NCBI GenBank assembly: GCA_934613645.1
Contig: CAKTTC010000001.1
Coordinates: forward strand, 62,001-126,000
Length of the DNA stretch: 64,000 nt
Direction of reading: 5' to 3'
Origin: an uncultured Opitutales bacterium
Lineage (GTDB): Bacteria; Verrucomicrobiota; Verrucomicrobiia; Opitutales; Intestinicryptomonadaceae
Below, in pieces: positions 50,126 to 58,298 of this stretch. The notes beneath the pieces were generated by a model that was not told the DNA's origin, made no database searches, and saw only the letters and a list, made by a program, of their open reading frames with translations. Position numbers and translations under genes: made by a program. The stretch's first letter is position 1, and each line of letters opens with the position of its first letter.

Positions 50126-52794
50126 TACCAATCCTTGTAGGATTTTTCAAAGCGTTGTTTTTGTTCGCCGAATCCGCGCAGGGGCAGGATTTTCTCGCCG
50201 TCTTTCATTGATTCGAGCAGTTGTTTTGCCTCGAACTTCGTCATAACTCCTTCGGCTTTTCTGAAGTTTTCGGCGTTTTGCTGTGTGTCCGACTTTTCCG
50301 CGCCGCCGCCCGATTGACGCTTTTCTTCGGGCTTTTTTGCCTGTTCGCGTTCGGCTTCGGCGGGTTGTTGTTGTTCGGCTTCGGGTTTGTTTTCTCCCCG
50401 TTTATTGTCCACGGCTTGCTCCTCTTTGTTCCCGTCTTTTTTGTTTTCGGGCGAAGCCGCCGAGTCTTTGTTTTGGGGCGAATCCTTTTTGTTCTTTTCG
50501 GGCTGTTTGTTTTGGTCTCCGTTATTTTTGTTGTCCGAATTGTCCCACTTTTCTTCGGGCTTGTTTTCGTTTTTATTTTCCGAATTTTGCTTGTCCTGTT
50601 TGCCGCTGTCTTTTTGGTCGTTTTGCTTGTCCTGCTTGTTTTGTTCCGATTTGTTTTCGGGCGAATTTTTGTTGTCCTTGTTTTGCTGGTTTTCGGAATT
50701 CTGCTTGTTGTCCGACTTGTTGTTGTCGGATTTGTTCTGCTGATTTTGTTGGTTATTTTGATTGTTCTGTTGATTCTGATTTTGTTGCTGGTTCTGGTTC
50801 TGTTGCTGATTTTGCTGTTGGTTTTGCTGATTTTGCTGTTGGTTTTGCTGATTCTGGTTGTTTTGGTTTTGTTGGTCGTCGTTTCTGACGAGTTTTCTCA
50901 GCTCTTCCACAATCTTTTTTATGTCGATGTCTTTGAGTCTTTTTTCGAATGCGTCCGCGCCTTTTTCGATTTGAGCGAAAGCAGCGGTCTGTTCGGAGAG
51001 CTTCTTCGCGGAAGCTTTCGCCGTTTCCAGATTGGCTTTTGCGTTTGGAAAATCGGGCGAAAGAGAAAGGGCGTCGGCGTAGAATTTTTCCGCGTTTTCG
51101 GCTATTTCCGCCGATTTCCTCCAAGCCGCGCCGCTTTTTGCGGACTCTTCGCGCACCTGCGACGGAAGCTTTTCAAGCGATTCGCACTGCGCGATTACCT
51201 GCGAAAGTTTTTGCTGGAATTGCTGGTTTTTAAGCGGGCTTTGCTTTTGCGCCTGCTGCTTTTCGGCGTCTGTTTTAGCGGCTTCAAGCATTTGCGTTTC
51301 CTTTTCGAGAAGCGGCTTGCCTTCCTTTAAAACGCCGTCGGCAGCTGCCAGCGTTTGCCCCACAGCCGCCTGCGCTTGCGAGAGTTTAGCCCCAACTTCC
51401 GACGCCGACGAAGCCTCCAAAAGCGGCGTTATTGCCGTTTTGTATTCGGCGTTGCCCATATTGTAGAGAGCTTTTGCGTGCATCGGAAAATCGTCGGGGG
51501 CGAGCTTCATCGCCGCTTCGAAAAGCGACTGCGACTGCGCGAATTCACCCTTGTCAAACGCGTCGATTCCCGCGTTGAACAGTTCTTTTGCCGTCGGCGG
51601 TTGCGCGGGCTTGGGCGGCTGCGTGGCTGCTTTTTCGCCCGAATCGCCGTCCGATTGGGGCTGAGGCGCGGCGTCGTTTTGCGCCGTTTGTTGTTGGAGG
51701 GCAGGGGGCTGGTCTTGTTGCGGAGCGTCTTGGGCGCGCGCTTCGCGCGGGAGAGTTGCCGCAAGCAATGCCGCCAAGAAAAACGCCCCTTTACCCGCTC
51801 CGAAAAACCGCCTCGTGCCGATTAGCGACTCAAGCGCAAGCAGGACAATCGCGACCGCCAGCGGTATTTGAAACCGCTCTATTGCAAGGCGTTTCATTCT
51901 CGACGAAAGTTCGCTGCGCTGCGAAGGCTCTATTGCCGAATTAAACAGCTTTTCCGCGCTTTCGGGCGAAAGTTTTCCGTAGAATCCGCCCGCCGCCGAA
52001 GCAACTTCGGCGAGGACTTTTTCGTTCAGGCGGCTCGTGACGATTTTCCCGTTTTCGTCTTTTACTTTTACGGTTCTTCCGTATTCGTCGGTGATTGTGA
52101 TTGCCTGACCTCTTTCGCCGCCCACGCCGAGCGTGTAGATTGTAAGCCCGCCGTCTTTTGCGAGTTTTGCGCGCTCCACCGCCGACGCTTCAAGCTCTTC
52201 GCCGTCGCTTATGAGAACGAGGATTTTGCGTGCCGAAGTGTGTTCGAACGCCGTCTGGGCTTCGTCAATGGCTGCGGCAATGTTGGTGCCGCCGCGCTGG
52301 ATTACGTTTGTGTCGAGGGCGTCGAGCGACATTCTGAACGCATCGTAGTCGAGCGTGAGCGGGCACTGCAAAAACGCCTGTCCGCTGAAGGCGACAATGC
52401 CGATTCTGTCGCCTTTTAGCATATCGACAATATCGAGAACCGCGAGCTTTGCGCGCTCGAGGCGGTTGGGTGTGATGTCTTCGGCAAGCATACTTTTGGA
52501 CGTGTCTATTGCGAATATTATGTCGACGCCCTTGGATTTCGACTCCTCCCATCTGTAGCCGTATTGCGGGCGCGCCAATGCCGCGCAGACCGCCGCTATT
52601 GCCGCCACGAAAAACGCGTTTTTCAACCCCGCCTTCAGCGGGCTGTATGACTTGGAAAGTTCGGGCGCGAGTTTTGCCGAGGCGAAAATCTCGAGGCTTT
52701 TGCGTCTGCGTCGCGCCGCCGCAACCAGCACGGCAACCGCCGCCAGCGTGATTGCAATTCCCGCGTATAGCCAAATTGGCGAATAAAAGTTCAT
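50125..52794 (-). CDS. batB: BatB-BatC fusion: vWA domain, TPR and long Gln/Asn/Lys-rich region
   Basis: 889 residues. Two N-terminal membrane segments, a vWA domain (about 85-270) with the MIDAS motif FAIDTSKSM, then FSGQAFLQCPLTLDYDAFRM and RGGTNIAAAID, two membrane segments near 315-355, a Gln/Pro linker, a TPR unit (ELFNAGIDAFDKGEFAQSQS) and a helical region to about 640. A low-complexity stretch of about 150 residues made almost only of Gln, Asn, Lys, Asp and Ser follows. The last 60 residues (KAEGVMTKFEAKQLLESMKD onward) are conserved-looking. BatB and BatC are usually separate genes; here they are one. It overlaps batA by 4 nt. Confidence 0.87.
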   Translation of the reverse strand: MNFYSPIWLYAGIAITLAAVAVLVAAARRRRKSLEIFASAKLAPELSKSYSPLKAGLKNAFFVAAIAAVCAALARPQYGYRWEESKSKGVDIIFAIDTSKSMLAEDITPNRLERAKLAVLDIVDMLKGDRIGIVAFSGQAFLQCPLTLDYDAFRMSLDALDTNVIQRGGTNIAAAIDEAQTAFEHTSARKILVLISDGEELEASAVERAKLAKDGGLTIYTLGVGGERGQAITITDEYGRTVKVKDENGKIVTSRLNEKVLAEVASAAGGFYGKLSPESAEKLFNSAIEPSQRSELSSRMKRLAIERFQIPLAVAIVLLALESLIGTRRFFGAGKGAFFLAALLAATLPREARAQDAPQQDQPPALQQQTAQNDAAPQPQSDGDSGEKAATQPPKPAQPPTAKELFNAGIDAFDKGEFAQSQSLFEAAMKLAPDDFPMHAKALYNMGNAEYKTAITPLLEASSASEVGAKLSQAQAAVGQTLAAADGVLKEGKPLLEKETQMLEAAKTDAEKQQAQKQSPLKNQQFQQKLSQVIAQCESLEKLPSQVREESAKSGAAWRKSAEIAENAEKFYADALSLSPDFPNAKANLETAKASAKKLSEQTAAFAQIEKGADAFEKRLKDIDIKKIVEELRKLVRNDDQQNQNNQNQQNQQQNQQNQQQNQQQNQNQQQNQNQQNNQNNQQNQQNKSDNNKSDNKQNSENQQNKDNKNSPENKSEQNKQDKQNDQKDSGKQDKQNSENKNENKPEEKWDNSDNKNNGDQNKQPEKNKKDSPQNKDSAASPENKKDGNKEEQAVDNKRGENKPEAEQQQPAEAEREQAKKPEEKRQSGGGAEKSDTQQNAENFRKAEGVMTKFEAKQLLESMKDGEKILPLRGFGEQKQRFEKSYKDW

Positions 52795-53828
52795 GGTAAA
52801 GTTCTGTATCTTGTGTTTGCGAGTATCAGTTTAAGCAGCGCGAAGAACAATCCCGCCGCCGCGAAGTATTGGAAAAGCTCCACATACGTTGTGAAATTCC
52901 TTATCTTTACGGGCGTTTTTTCGAGCCTGTCTATCTCCCTGTAAACGGCGTCGAGCTGTTTGAGCGTGCGCGCGCGGTAGAATTTGCCGCCCGTGATTTC
53001 CGCTATTTTTCTGAGCGTGCCGTCGTCGCCCGCTCCCGAGGCGTCGCCCGCGTAAATCGGGTTTCCGCGGCGGTCTCTGACAATTCTGTTGTTGTCGTCC
53101 AGACGCGCCATCGGAATGCGTCCGTCTCCGCCCACGAAGATTGTGTATATTTTGATGTCGAACGTGGCGGCGGCTTCGGCGGCTGCCACGGGCGAGATTT
53201 TGCCCGCGTTGTTTTCGCCGTCGGTCAGAAGAATTATGATTTTCGACTTCGCGTTTTTGAGCGCGCGCAGCTTGTTGACGCCCATGCCGATTGCCGAGCC
53301 TATCGCGGTGCTGTTGGGGTCTATTGCGCCTATTTCCAGACGCTTGTGGTTCTGCATGAGCCAGTCGTGGTTGAGCGTCATGGGAGAGACAAGGAACGCG
53401 TTTGTTGCAAACGCCGCCATTCCGATTCTGTCGTTGGGACGCTGTTTGATGAACTCTTCTATCACCGTTTTTACGGCGTCGAGGCGCGTTATCGGTCGCG
53501 ACGCGTCGGTGGTGAAATCAAGCCCCGCCATCGAACCCGAGAGGTCTACGGTGAGCATTATGTCAATGCCGCTTTCCTCCCGCTCTTCGTAGCCGATTCC
53601 CTGACGCGGCCGCGCGAGGGCGAAAATCAGGCACGCCAACGCCAGCATTGTGAGGGTGAAGCGTATTGCGCCCGCGTTTGTTTTGCTTTTGCGAGCCGCC
53701 AGTGCGGCAACCGCAACGCTTGAGAATTTTATCGACGCCGTTCTGCCGCTTGCGCCCCTAAGCAGCGCGAGAATCGGCAGTAGCAACAACGCCCACAAAA
53801 ATTCGGGATTTGCGAAGTCAAAATTCAT
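52791..53828 (-). CDS. batA: BatA von Willebrand factor A-domain membrane protein
   Basis: 345 residues. Membrane segments lie at the N-terminus (ALLLLPILALLRG, then IRFTLTMLALACLIFALA) and C-terminus (YFAAAGLFFALLKLIL). The vWA domain has the MIDAS residues in LTVDLSGSMAGLDF, FATNAFLVSPMTLNHDWL, and LLTDGENNAGKISP. In Bat operons BatA and BatB form envelope complexes; the substrate is unclear. It is coupled to the batB-batC fusion gene and follows the DUF4381-like gene by 1 bp. Confidence 0.92.
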   Translation of the reverse strand: MNFDFANPEFLWALLLLPILALLRGASGRTASIKFSSVAVAALAARKSKTNAGAIRFTLTMLALACLIFALARPRQGIGYEEREESGIDIMLTVDLSGSMAGLDFTTDASRPITRLDAVKTVIEEFIKQRPNDRIGMAAFATNAFLVSPMTLNHDWLMQNHKRLEIGAIDPNSTAIGSAIGMGVNKLRALKNAKSKIIILLTDGENNAGKISPVAAAEAAATFDIKIYTIFVGGDGRIPMARLDDNNRIVRDRRGNPIYAGDASGAGDDGTLRKIAEITGGKFYRARTLKQLDAVYREIDRLEKTPVKIRNFTTYVELFQYFAAAGLFFALLKLILANTRYRTLP

Positions 53829-53829
53829 T

Positions 53830-54561
53830 TTATCGGTCTTTGCCTTTCTGCGGCATGTGTTTTAGATTGTCGTCTTCAACGAACTTTTCGGAAAGCGAAA
53901 GAATTTGCGCGCGCTCGGATTTGTCGAAAGCGTGCATGGCGAACTTCGCCTTGTCGGCAAGCTCGAGAATCGACTGCAATTCGCCCTTTGCGGAGTCGTC
54001 GAAATGTCCGCTTTCGGCGGCGAGCGCAAGGAATTCTTCTGTGGTGCGTTCGGGGGCGGGAATGGCGTAGATTCTGTCGATGTAGTCGCGCACAACTTGG
54101 CTTGTGCGGCGCGCGTATTCCTTTGCGCCGAACTTTTCAAAGAGCGTGTCGTCGATTTTTTCGAAGTCGGCTTTCGCCATTTCGTAGGGGGTGGGCGGAA
54201 CGGTTTTGCGCTTTCTCAGCAGCAGCCACAACACGAGTGCCGCGCAGACTGCCGCCGCTAAAATATGGTATTTGTAGACGCTCCAAAACGGCTCGCCAAG
54301 TTTCGGTGTGTCGGGGTGTATTTCGCCGAAAAACTCCTTTTGCAACGCCGCCTTTTTTGCCTCAATCTGTTGCTTTTTCATCTGCTCGAGTTGTTCGGGC
54401 GTGGGCTGTGCAGGCTGCGCGGCGGGCAGGGCGTGCGCCGCTTGCGGCATTGTCGAAGCCTGCGGAGGTTCTGCGGGTTGCGAAACCGCCGCCTGCGGTT
54501 GCTGCTGCGCAACGGCAAACGCGGAGATTGCGAAGGTAAAAATTGTAGCGAGTTTTTTCAT
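53830..54561 (-). CDS. DUF4381-like membrane protein of the Bat operon
   Basis: 243 residues. Signal peptide (IFTFAISAFAVA|QQQP), a Gln/Pro/Ala linker, and one membrane segment near 110 (ILAAAVCAALVLWLLL). A cytoplasmic helical domain follows with EKFGAKEYARRTSQVVRDYI, DRIYAIPAPERTTEEFLALA and LELADKAKFAMHAF. The gene sits at the position of DUF4381 proteins between the DUF58 and batA genes, and the domain order agrees. The start overlaps the DUF58 stop by 4 nt. Confidence 0.75.
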   Translation of the reverse strand: MKKLATIFTFAISAFAVAQQQPQAAVSQPAEPPQASTMPQAAHALPAAQPAQPTPEQLEQMKKQQIEAKKAALQKEFFGEIHPDTPKLGEPFWSVYKYHILAAAVCAALVLWLLLRKRKTVPPTPYEMAKADFEKIDDTLFEKFGAKEYARRTSQVVRDYIDRIYAIPAPERTTEEFLALAAESGHFDDSAKGELQSILELADKAKFAMHAFDKSERAQILSLSEKFVEDDNLKHMPQKGKDR

Positions 54562-55475
54562 TGTTTTGAGCGTTTCTCGAAAAACTTTCTGAGCGTCGCC
54601 ATAAACGGCTTGTCGGTGTAGGCCTCGAGCAGGTCGATTTTCGACTTCGCCAGCGCGAGTTTGAATTTGCGCAGGCGTTCGGCGTTTATGCGCGCGTATT
54701 CGGCGCGGACTGCTTCCGACGACGTGTCAATCTCGACGATTTCCCCCGTTTCGGAGTCTTCGAGCGTCACAACGCCCAAGTTTGCGGGAAGCGATAGCTC
54801 GCGGGAGTCGATTACCTCGAAGCACACCAAGTCGTGGCGGCGGTTTGTGATGTCGAGCGACTTGAACACGCCGCTTTTGCCTTCGGCGTCGGGAAGCTTT
54901 CCGTCGGGGCCTTGCAGGAAATCGCTTATGAGCACGACTATCGCCTTGCGCTTGAGCATTCTGTTTACTTCGTCGAGGGCGGCGGAGATGTTTGTGCTGC
55001 GCTTTTTAGGCTCGAAAAACAGAATGTCGCGGATTAGCCGCAGAATGTGAGTGCGCCCCTTGCGCGGCGGAATGATGTGCTCTATGCCGTCGGCGAAGAG
55101 CGCAAGCCCGACTTTGTCGTTGTTGCGCGCCGCTGAGAATGCGAGCGTGCTTGCAAGCTCGGCGGCAAGTTCGCGCTTGGAAACGCCCGCGCTGCCGAAG
55201 TTTCCGCTTTCGGAAAGGTCTACAACAAGCATCATTGTAAGCTCGCGTTCCTCGCGGAATTTCTTGACGTGCGCTTTACCCGTGCGCGCGGTGACGTTCC
55301 AGTCTATGGTTCTTATTTCGTCGCCGAAGGCGTATTCGCGCGCCTCCTCAAAGTCCATTCCGCGACCCTTGAACACGCTGTGATACGCGCCCGCAAGCGC
55401 GTCGCTGACGCTCCTGTTCGTGCGGATTTCAATCTGCCGCACGGTTTTGAGCATATCTGTTATTTTGTCGCTCAT
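54558..55475 (-). CDS. DUF58 (vWA-like) protein of the MoxR/Bat operon
   Basis: 305 residues, no membrane segment. DUF58 signature SVFKGRGMDFEEAREYAFGD, then EIRTIDWNVTARTGKAHVKK and FREERELTMMLVVDLSESGN with a MIDAS-like DLSES. Later KAIVVLISDFLQG and ELSLPANLGVVTLEDSETGE. DUF58 proteins act beside MoxR ATPases in Bat operons; the exact role is not known. It lies 18 bp after moxR. Confidence 0.92.
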   Translation of the reverse strand: MSDKITDMLKTVRQIEIRTNRSVSDALAGAYHSVFKGRGMDFEEAREYAFGDEIRTIDWNVTARTGKAHVKKFREERELTMMLVVDLSESGNFGSAGVSKRELAAELASTLAFSAARNNDKVGLALFADGIEHIIPPRKGRTHILRLIRDILFFEPKKRSTNISAALDEVNRMLKRKAIVVLISDFLQGPDGKLPDAEGKSGVFKSLDITNRRHDLVCFEVIDSRELSLPANLGVVTLEDSETGEIVEIDTSSEAVRAEYARINAERLRKFKLALAKSKIDLLEAYTDKPFMATLRKFFEKRSKQ

Positions 55476-55493
55476 AACGGCGAAACGGCTTTT

Positions 55494-56486
55494 TTAGGGA
55501 ACGGCGATTGTGTTGAGAACTTTCCCGATAATGTCTTCCGGCGAAACCTCCTCCGCCTCGGCCTCGTAGCTTACTATGATTCTGTGGCGGAGAACGTCGA
55601 ATGCGATGTCTTTGATGTCCTGCGGCACAACGTATCCGCGCGCATTCAGGAACGCGTGGGCTTTGGCGGCGAGTGTAAGGGCTATTGTAGCCCTCGGGCT
55701 TGCGCCGAATTCAATCATATTCTTCAGTTCGGCGAGTCCGTATTTTTCGGGTTCGCGCGTTGCGAAAACAATGTCCACAATGTAGTCTTTTATTTTGTCG
55801 TCCATGTAGATTTGGTCTACAATCTTGCGCGACTCCATAATCTTTTCGGGCGTAACCACTATATTTACGGCTTCCGAAACCTTTGTTTTGGCCATCAAAT
55901 CAAGAATCAGACGCTCCTCTTTCTTGTCGGGGTAGCCGACTTTCAGCTTGAGCATAAACCTGTCGACCTGCGCTTCGGGCAGCGTGTATGTGCCCTCCTG
56001 ATCGATGGGGTTTTGCGTTGCCAATACCAAAAACGGCTCGGGCAGGGCGAACGTTTCCTTGCCGATTGTAACCTGACGCTCCTGCATTGCCTCCAACAGC
56101 GCGCTCTGAACCTTTGCGGGGGCGCGGTTGATTTCGTCGGCGAGGACTATGTTTGCAAACACAGGGCCTTTCTGTGTTAGAAATTCGCCCTTTTGCTGGT
56201 TGTAGATTAGCGTGCCCACAATATCGGCGGGGAGGAGGTCGGGCGTGAACTGGATTCGGCTGAACTTTGAATCCATTGCCGAGGCCATCGTTTTTACGGC
56301 GAGCGTTTTTGCAAGCCCCGGAACGCCCTCAAGCAAAACGTGCCCGTTTGCGAGAATGCCCGTAAGCAGTCCGTCAACCAAGTATTTTTGACCGACCAAA
56401 ACTTTCCCGATTTCCTGTCTTAAAAGCGCGGTCCACTGGCTGGCGGACTTTGCCATATCGTTGATTTCCGTTAGATTTGTGCTCAT
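55494..56486 (-). CDS. MoxR-family AAA+ ATPase
   Basis: 330 residues from the ATG at 56486. Walker A LEGVPGLAKTLAVKTMA, the MoxR block FSRIQFTPDLLPADIVGTLI, Walker B VLADEINRAPAKVQSALLEA, sensor 1 FLVLATQNPIDQEGTYTLPE and the arginine-finger VDRFMLKLKVGYP. MoxR ATPases act as chaperones for the vWA proteins coded next to them, here BatA, BatB and DUF58. It is the first gene of the operon. Confidence 0.95.
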   Translation of the reverse strand: MSTNLTEINDMAKSASQWTALLRQEIGKVLVGQKYLVDGLLTGILANGHVLLEGVPGLAKTLAVKTMASAMDSKFSRIQFTPDLLPADIVGTLIYNQQKGEFLTQKGPVFANIVLADEINRAPAKVQSALLEAMQERQVTIGKETFALPEPFLVLATQNPIDQEGTYTLPEAQVDRFMLKLKVGYPDKKEERLILDLMAKTKVSEAVNIVVTPEKIMESRKIVDQIYMDDKIKDYIVDIVFATREPEKYGLAELKNMIEFGASPRATIALTLAAKAHAFLNARGYVVPQDIKDIAFDVLRHRIIVSYEAEAEEVSPEDIIGKVLNTIAVP

Positions 56487-56635
56487 AAATTGTTTTTTCT
56501 GTTTTTTCGGATATTTTCCGCGCGCATTAAGCGGGGCGCGTCCAAACAAATGTTCTTTAAAACCGACATTTTTTTGCGCGCATTGTTCCGCCGTCGGGAA
56601 TTTTTGCCGATTGTTTTTTGCGCTCCAAAACCCGC

Positions 56636-56664
56636 AAAAAAAACCGCCCCAAATGGAGCGGGTT
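56636..56664 (-). terminator. Intrinsic terminator of hpf
   Basis: On the minus strand AACCCGCTCC and GGGGCGGTT pair around ATTT with a T-run after it. It lies 22 bp past the hpf stop. Confidence 0.75.
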
Positions 56665-56685
56665 GTTTTCTGCGCCGTTCAAGCC

Positions 56686-57006
56686 TCAGCAGGCCTTGCG
56701 CTTGATTCTTTCCAACCTGTGGCGGCGGCGGATTTTCCGCGCAAGCTTTACAATCAGTTCGTCGATTGATTTATACATGTCGTCGCTCGCAACGGTGATA
56801 ATCATATCGGGACCCTGAATCTCTATGTGGCCTTTCGCCCAAAACTCCTTTGTGTGAGACTTGTTGGGCTTGTAAGACAACTCTATTCTCAGTCTGATAA
56901 TTCTATCGTCGTGAGTGAACAGCTTGGACATCTTGCTGCGGACACTCTCTTTGAGCGATTCGGTTAAGTCCAAGTTTTGTCCCGATATAATGATTTCGTT
57001 ATCCAT
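56686..57006 (-). CDS. hpf: Ribosome hibernation-promoting factor HPF/RaiA
   Basis: 106 residues: IIISGQNLDLTESLKESVRS, KMSKLFTHDDRIIRLRIELS, FWAKGHIEIQGPDMIITVAS and DDMYKSIDELIVKLARKIRR. This is the short HPF/YfiA form without the dimerisation tail of long HPF. It binds the 30S subunit when growth slows. It stands alone with its own terminator. Confidence 0.9.
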   Translation of the reverse strand: MDNEIIISGQNLDLTESLKESVRSKMSKLFTHDDRIIRLRIELSYKPNKSHTKEFWAKGHIEIQGPDMIITVASDDMYKSIDELIVKLARKIRRRHRLERIKRKAC

Positions 57007-57261
57007 TTTTTCCTTTCAGGTTGAAGCCGATACGGGGTTTTTCGACCGCACGTTTCGGCGCGTTTTTGTTGTGCGGCTCTTCCGAACCGCGTTTTGTTGT
57101 CGGGGGATTTTCTCCCGCGCATTTCTTTCGACACCGCCGATTTTTCTTTGTTCCGATTTTTTTCGGAAAAGAACGACCGGCGCCGCAAAGAACTGGGGAT
57201 AACTCCGCCCGAGCGATGAATAGTATCGCTTTTTTCGAAAAATAAATCAAGGTATTTTTTA
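57007..57261. other. Intergenic region between hpf and the SDR gene
   Basis: 255 bp with no supported gene. It carries the divergent promoters, which I could not define. At 57212-57236 a hairpin (AGCGAT with ATCGCT) is followed by six T residues on the plus strand, 26 bp before the SDR start, and could act as a leader terminator. Confidence 0.5.
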
Positions 57262-58089
57262 GTGAAAACTGAAAATCTTTTGAAATCGGAGTTGTCGAAA
57301 TACGACTTCATTGTGATAACGGGAGCGTCGTCGGGGATAGGCGAGGCGTTCGCCGCGGTCGCGCTCGACGCGCTCGGCGACGTGGCTAACACGCGCTTTA
57401 TCAACATCTCCCGAAGCGCGACGAAGTTCGAAGCCCTCCCGAACTGGAAGTCGTTTTGTTGCGATTTAACCGACGCCGACGCCCTGCGCGAGTGTGTCGG
57501 GCGGGTTGCTGCGGAATTTTTCGACGGCGCAAAAATTCTGCTTGTGAACAACTCGGGCTTCGGCGCATACGGCGAATTTCCCGAGCCGAACCTCGAGCGC
57601 AATTTGAAGATGATTGACCTGAACGTGCGCGCGCTTGTTGCTTTGTGCGGAGCGTTCAAGCCGTTTGTGGAGCGCGGCGGCGGAAGCATAATAAACATTG
57701 CAAGCACGGCGGCGTTTCAGGCGTGCCCGTATTTGGGCGTTTACGCCGCCACAAAAGCGTTCGTGAAAAGTTTTTCGCTCTCGCTTTCGTTCGAACTGCG
57801 CGCGAAAAAATGCAAGTGTTTGTGCGTTTGCCCCGGGCCGACTTCGAGTATGTTTTTCAAGGCGGCGGGGTTCGAAAGCGCGCCGCTTCCGTCGAATTTC
57901 GGGCACAAACCCGAGCAGGTGGCTGCTGCCGCCTACGCGGCTTTGGCAAAGGGGCGCGACATTGTGGTTGTAGGGCTGTTGAACCGCCTGCAAAGTATGC
58001 TTGTGCGCTTCGTCCCGACGCGTTTGCTGCTGAAAATTTCGGGCGCGGTGCTCGGGAAAATCCGCAATCCGAAAGGGCGGCGCGGCTGA
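57262..58089 (+). CDS. Short-chain dehydrogenase/reductase
   Basis: 275 residues with a GTG start. Cofactor motif ITGASSGIGEAFA, LLVNNSGFGAYGEF, catalytic Ser in IINIASTAAF, and the catalytic Tyr-Lys in YAATKAFVKSF. LCVCPGPTSSMFF is the C-terminal cofactor loop. It is an NAD(P)-dependent oxidoreductase of the DltE/YohF-like classical type; substrate unknown. A small membrane protein gene and gpsA follow on the same strand. Confidence 0.9.
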   Translation: MKTENLLKSELSKYDFIVITGASSGIGEAFAAVALDALGDVANTRFINISRSATKFEALPNWKSFCCDLTDADALRECVGRVAAEFFDGAKILLVNNSGFGAYGEFPEPNLERNLKMIDLNVRALVALCGAFKPFVERGGGSIINIASTAAFQACPYLGVYAATKAFVKSFSLSLSFELRAKKCKCLCVCPGPTSSMFFKAAGFESAPLPSNFGHKPEQVAAAAYAALAKGRDIVVVGLLNRLQSMLVRFVPTRLLLKISGAVLGKIRNPKGRRG

Positions 58090-58144
58090 TGCGCCGTTTC
58101 GGTTCGGCGGGCGGCGGCGGTATTGCCTTGATTTTGTCTAAAAA

Positions 58145-58291
58145 ATGTGCAAGTATGCAGTTCTGAAAATGGCACTTTCAAAAATAATCAATCCCAAGGC
58201 GAAAGCCGCCAATGTAATTTTGGCGGTTGTGTATATCGCGGTGCTTTCCGCTTTGTTTGCGTGCGCGGTGTATTTTTCGTCCATAAAATAA
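58145..58291 (+). CDS. Small single-pass membrane protein
   Basis: 48 residues from the ATG at 58145, or 40 from the ATG at 58169 (MALSKIINPKAKAANVILAV). A short Lys-rich N-terminus precedes one hydrophobic segment (NVILAVVYIAVLSALFACAV) and ends YFSSIK. The gene lies between the SDR gene and gpsA, 7 bp ahead of gpsA and in the same direction. That spacing and the clean membrane-segment pattern argue for a real gene. It could be a translocon-associated or regulatory micropeptide; no family recognised. Confidence 0.55.
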   Translation: MCKYAVLKMALSKIINPKAKAANVILAVVYIAVLSALFACAVYFSSIK

Positions 58292-58298
58292 GGCTAAT

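Noticed and set aside
50400..50880. Repetitive DNA resembling a CRISPR or minisatellite array
   Set aside because: The repeats have irregular 3-9 bp periods and encode the in-frame Gln/Asn/Lys tract of the BatB-BatC fusion; there are no spacers.
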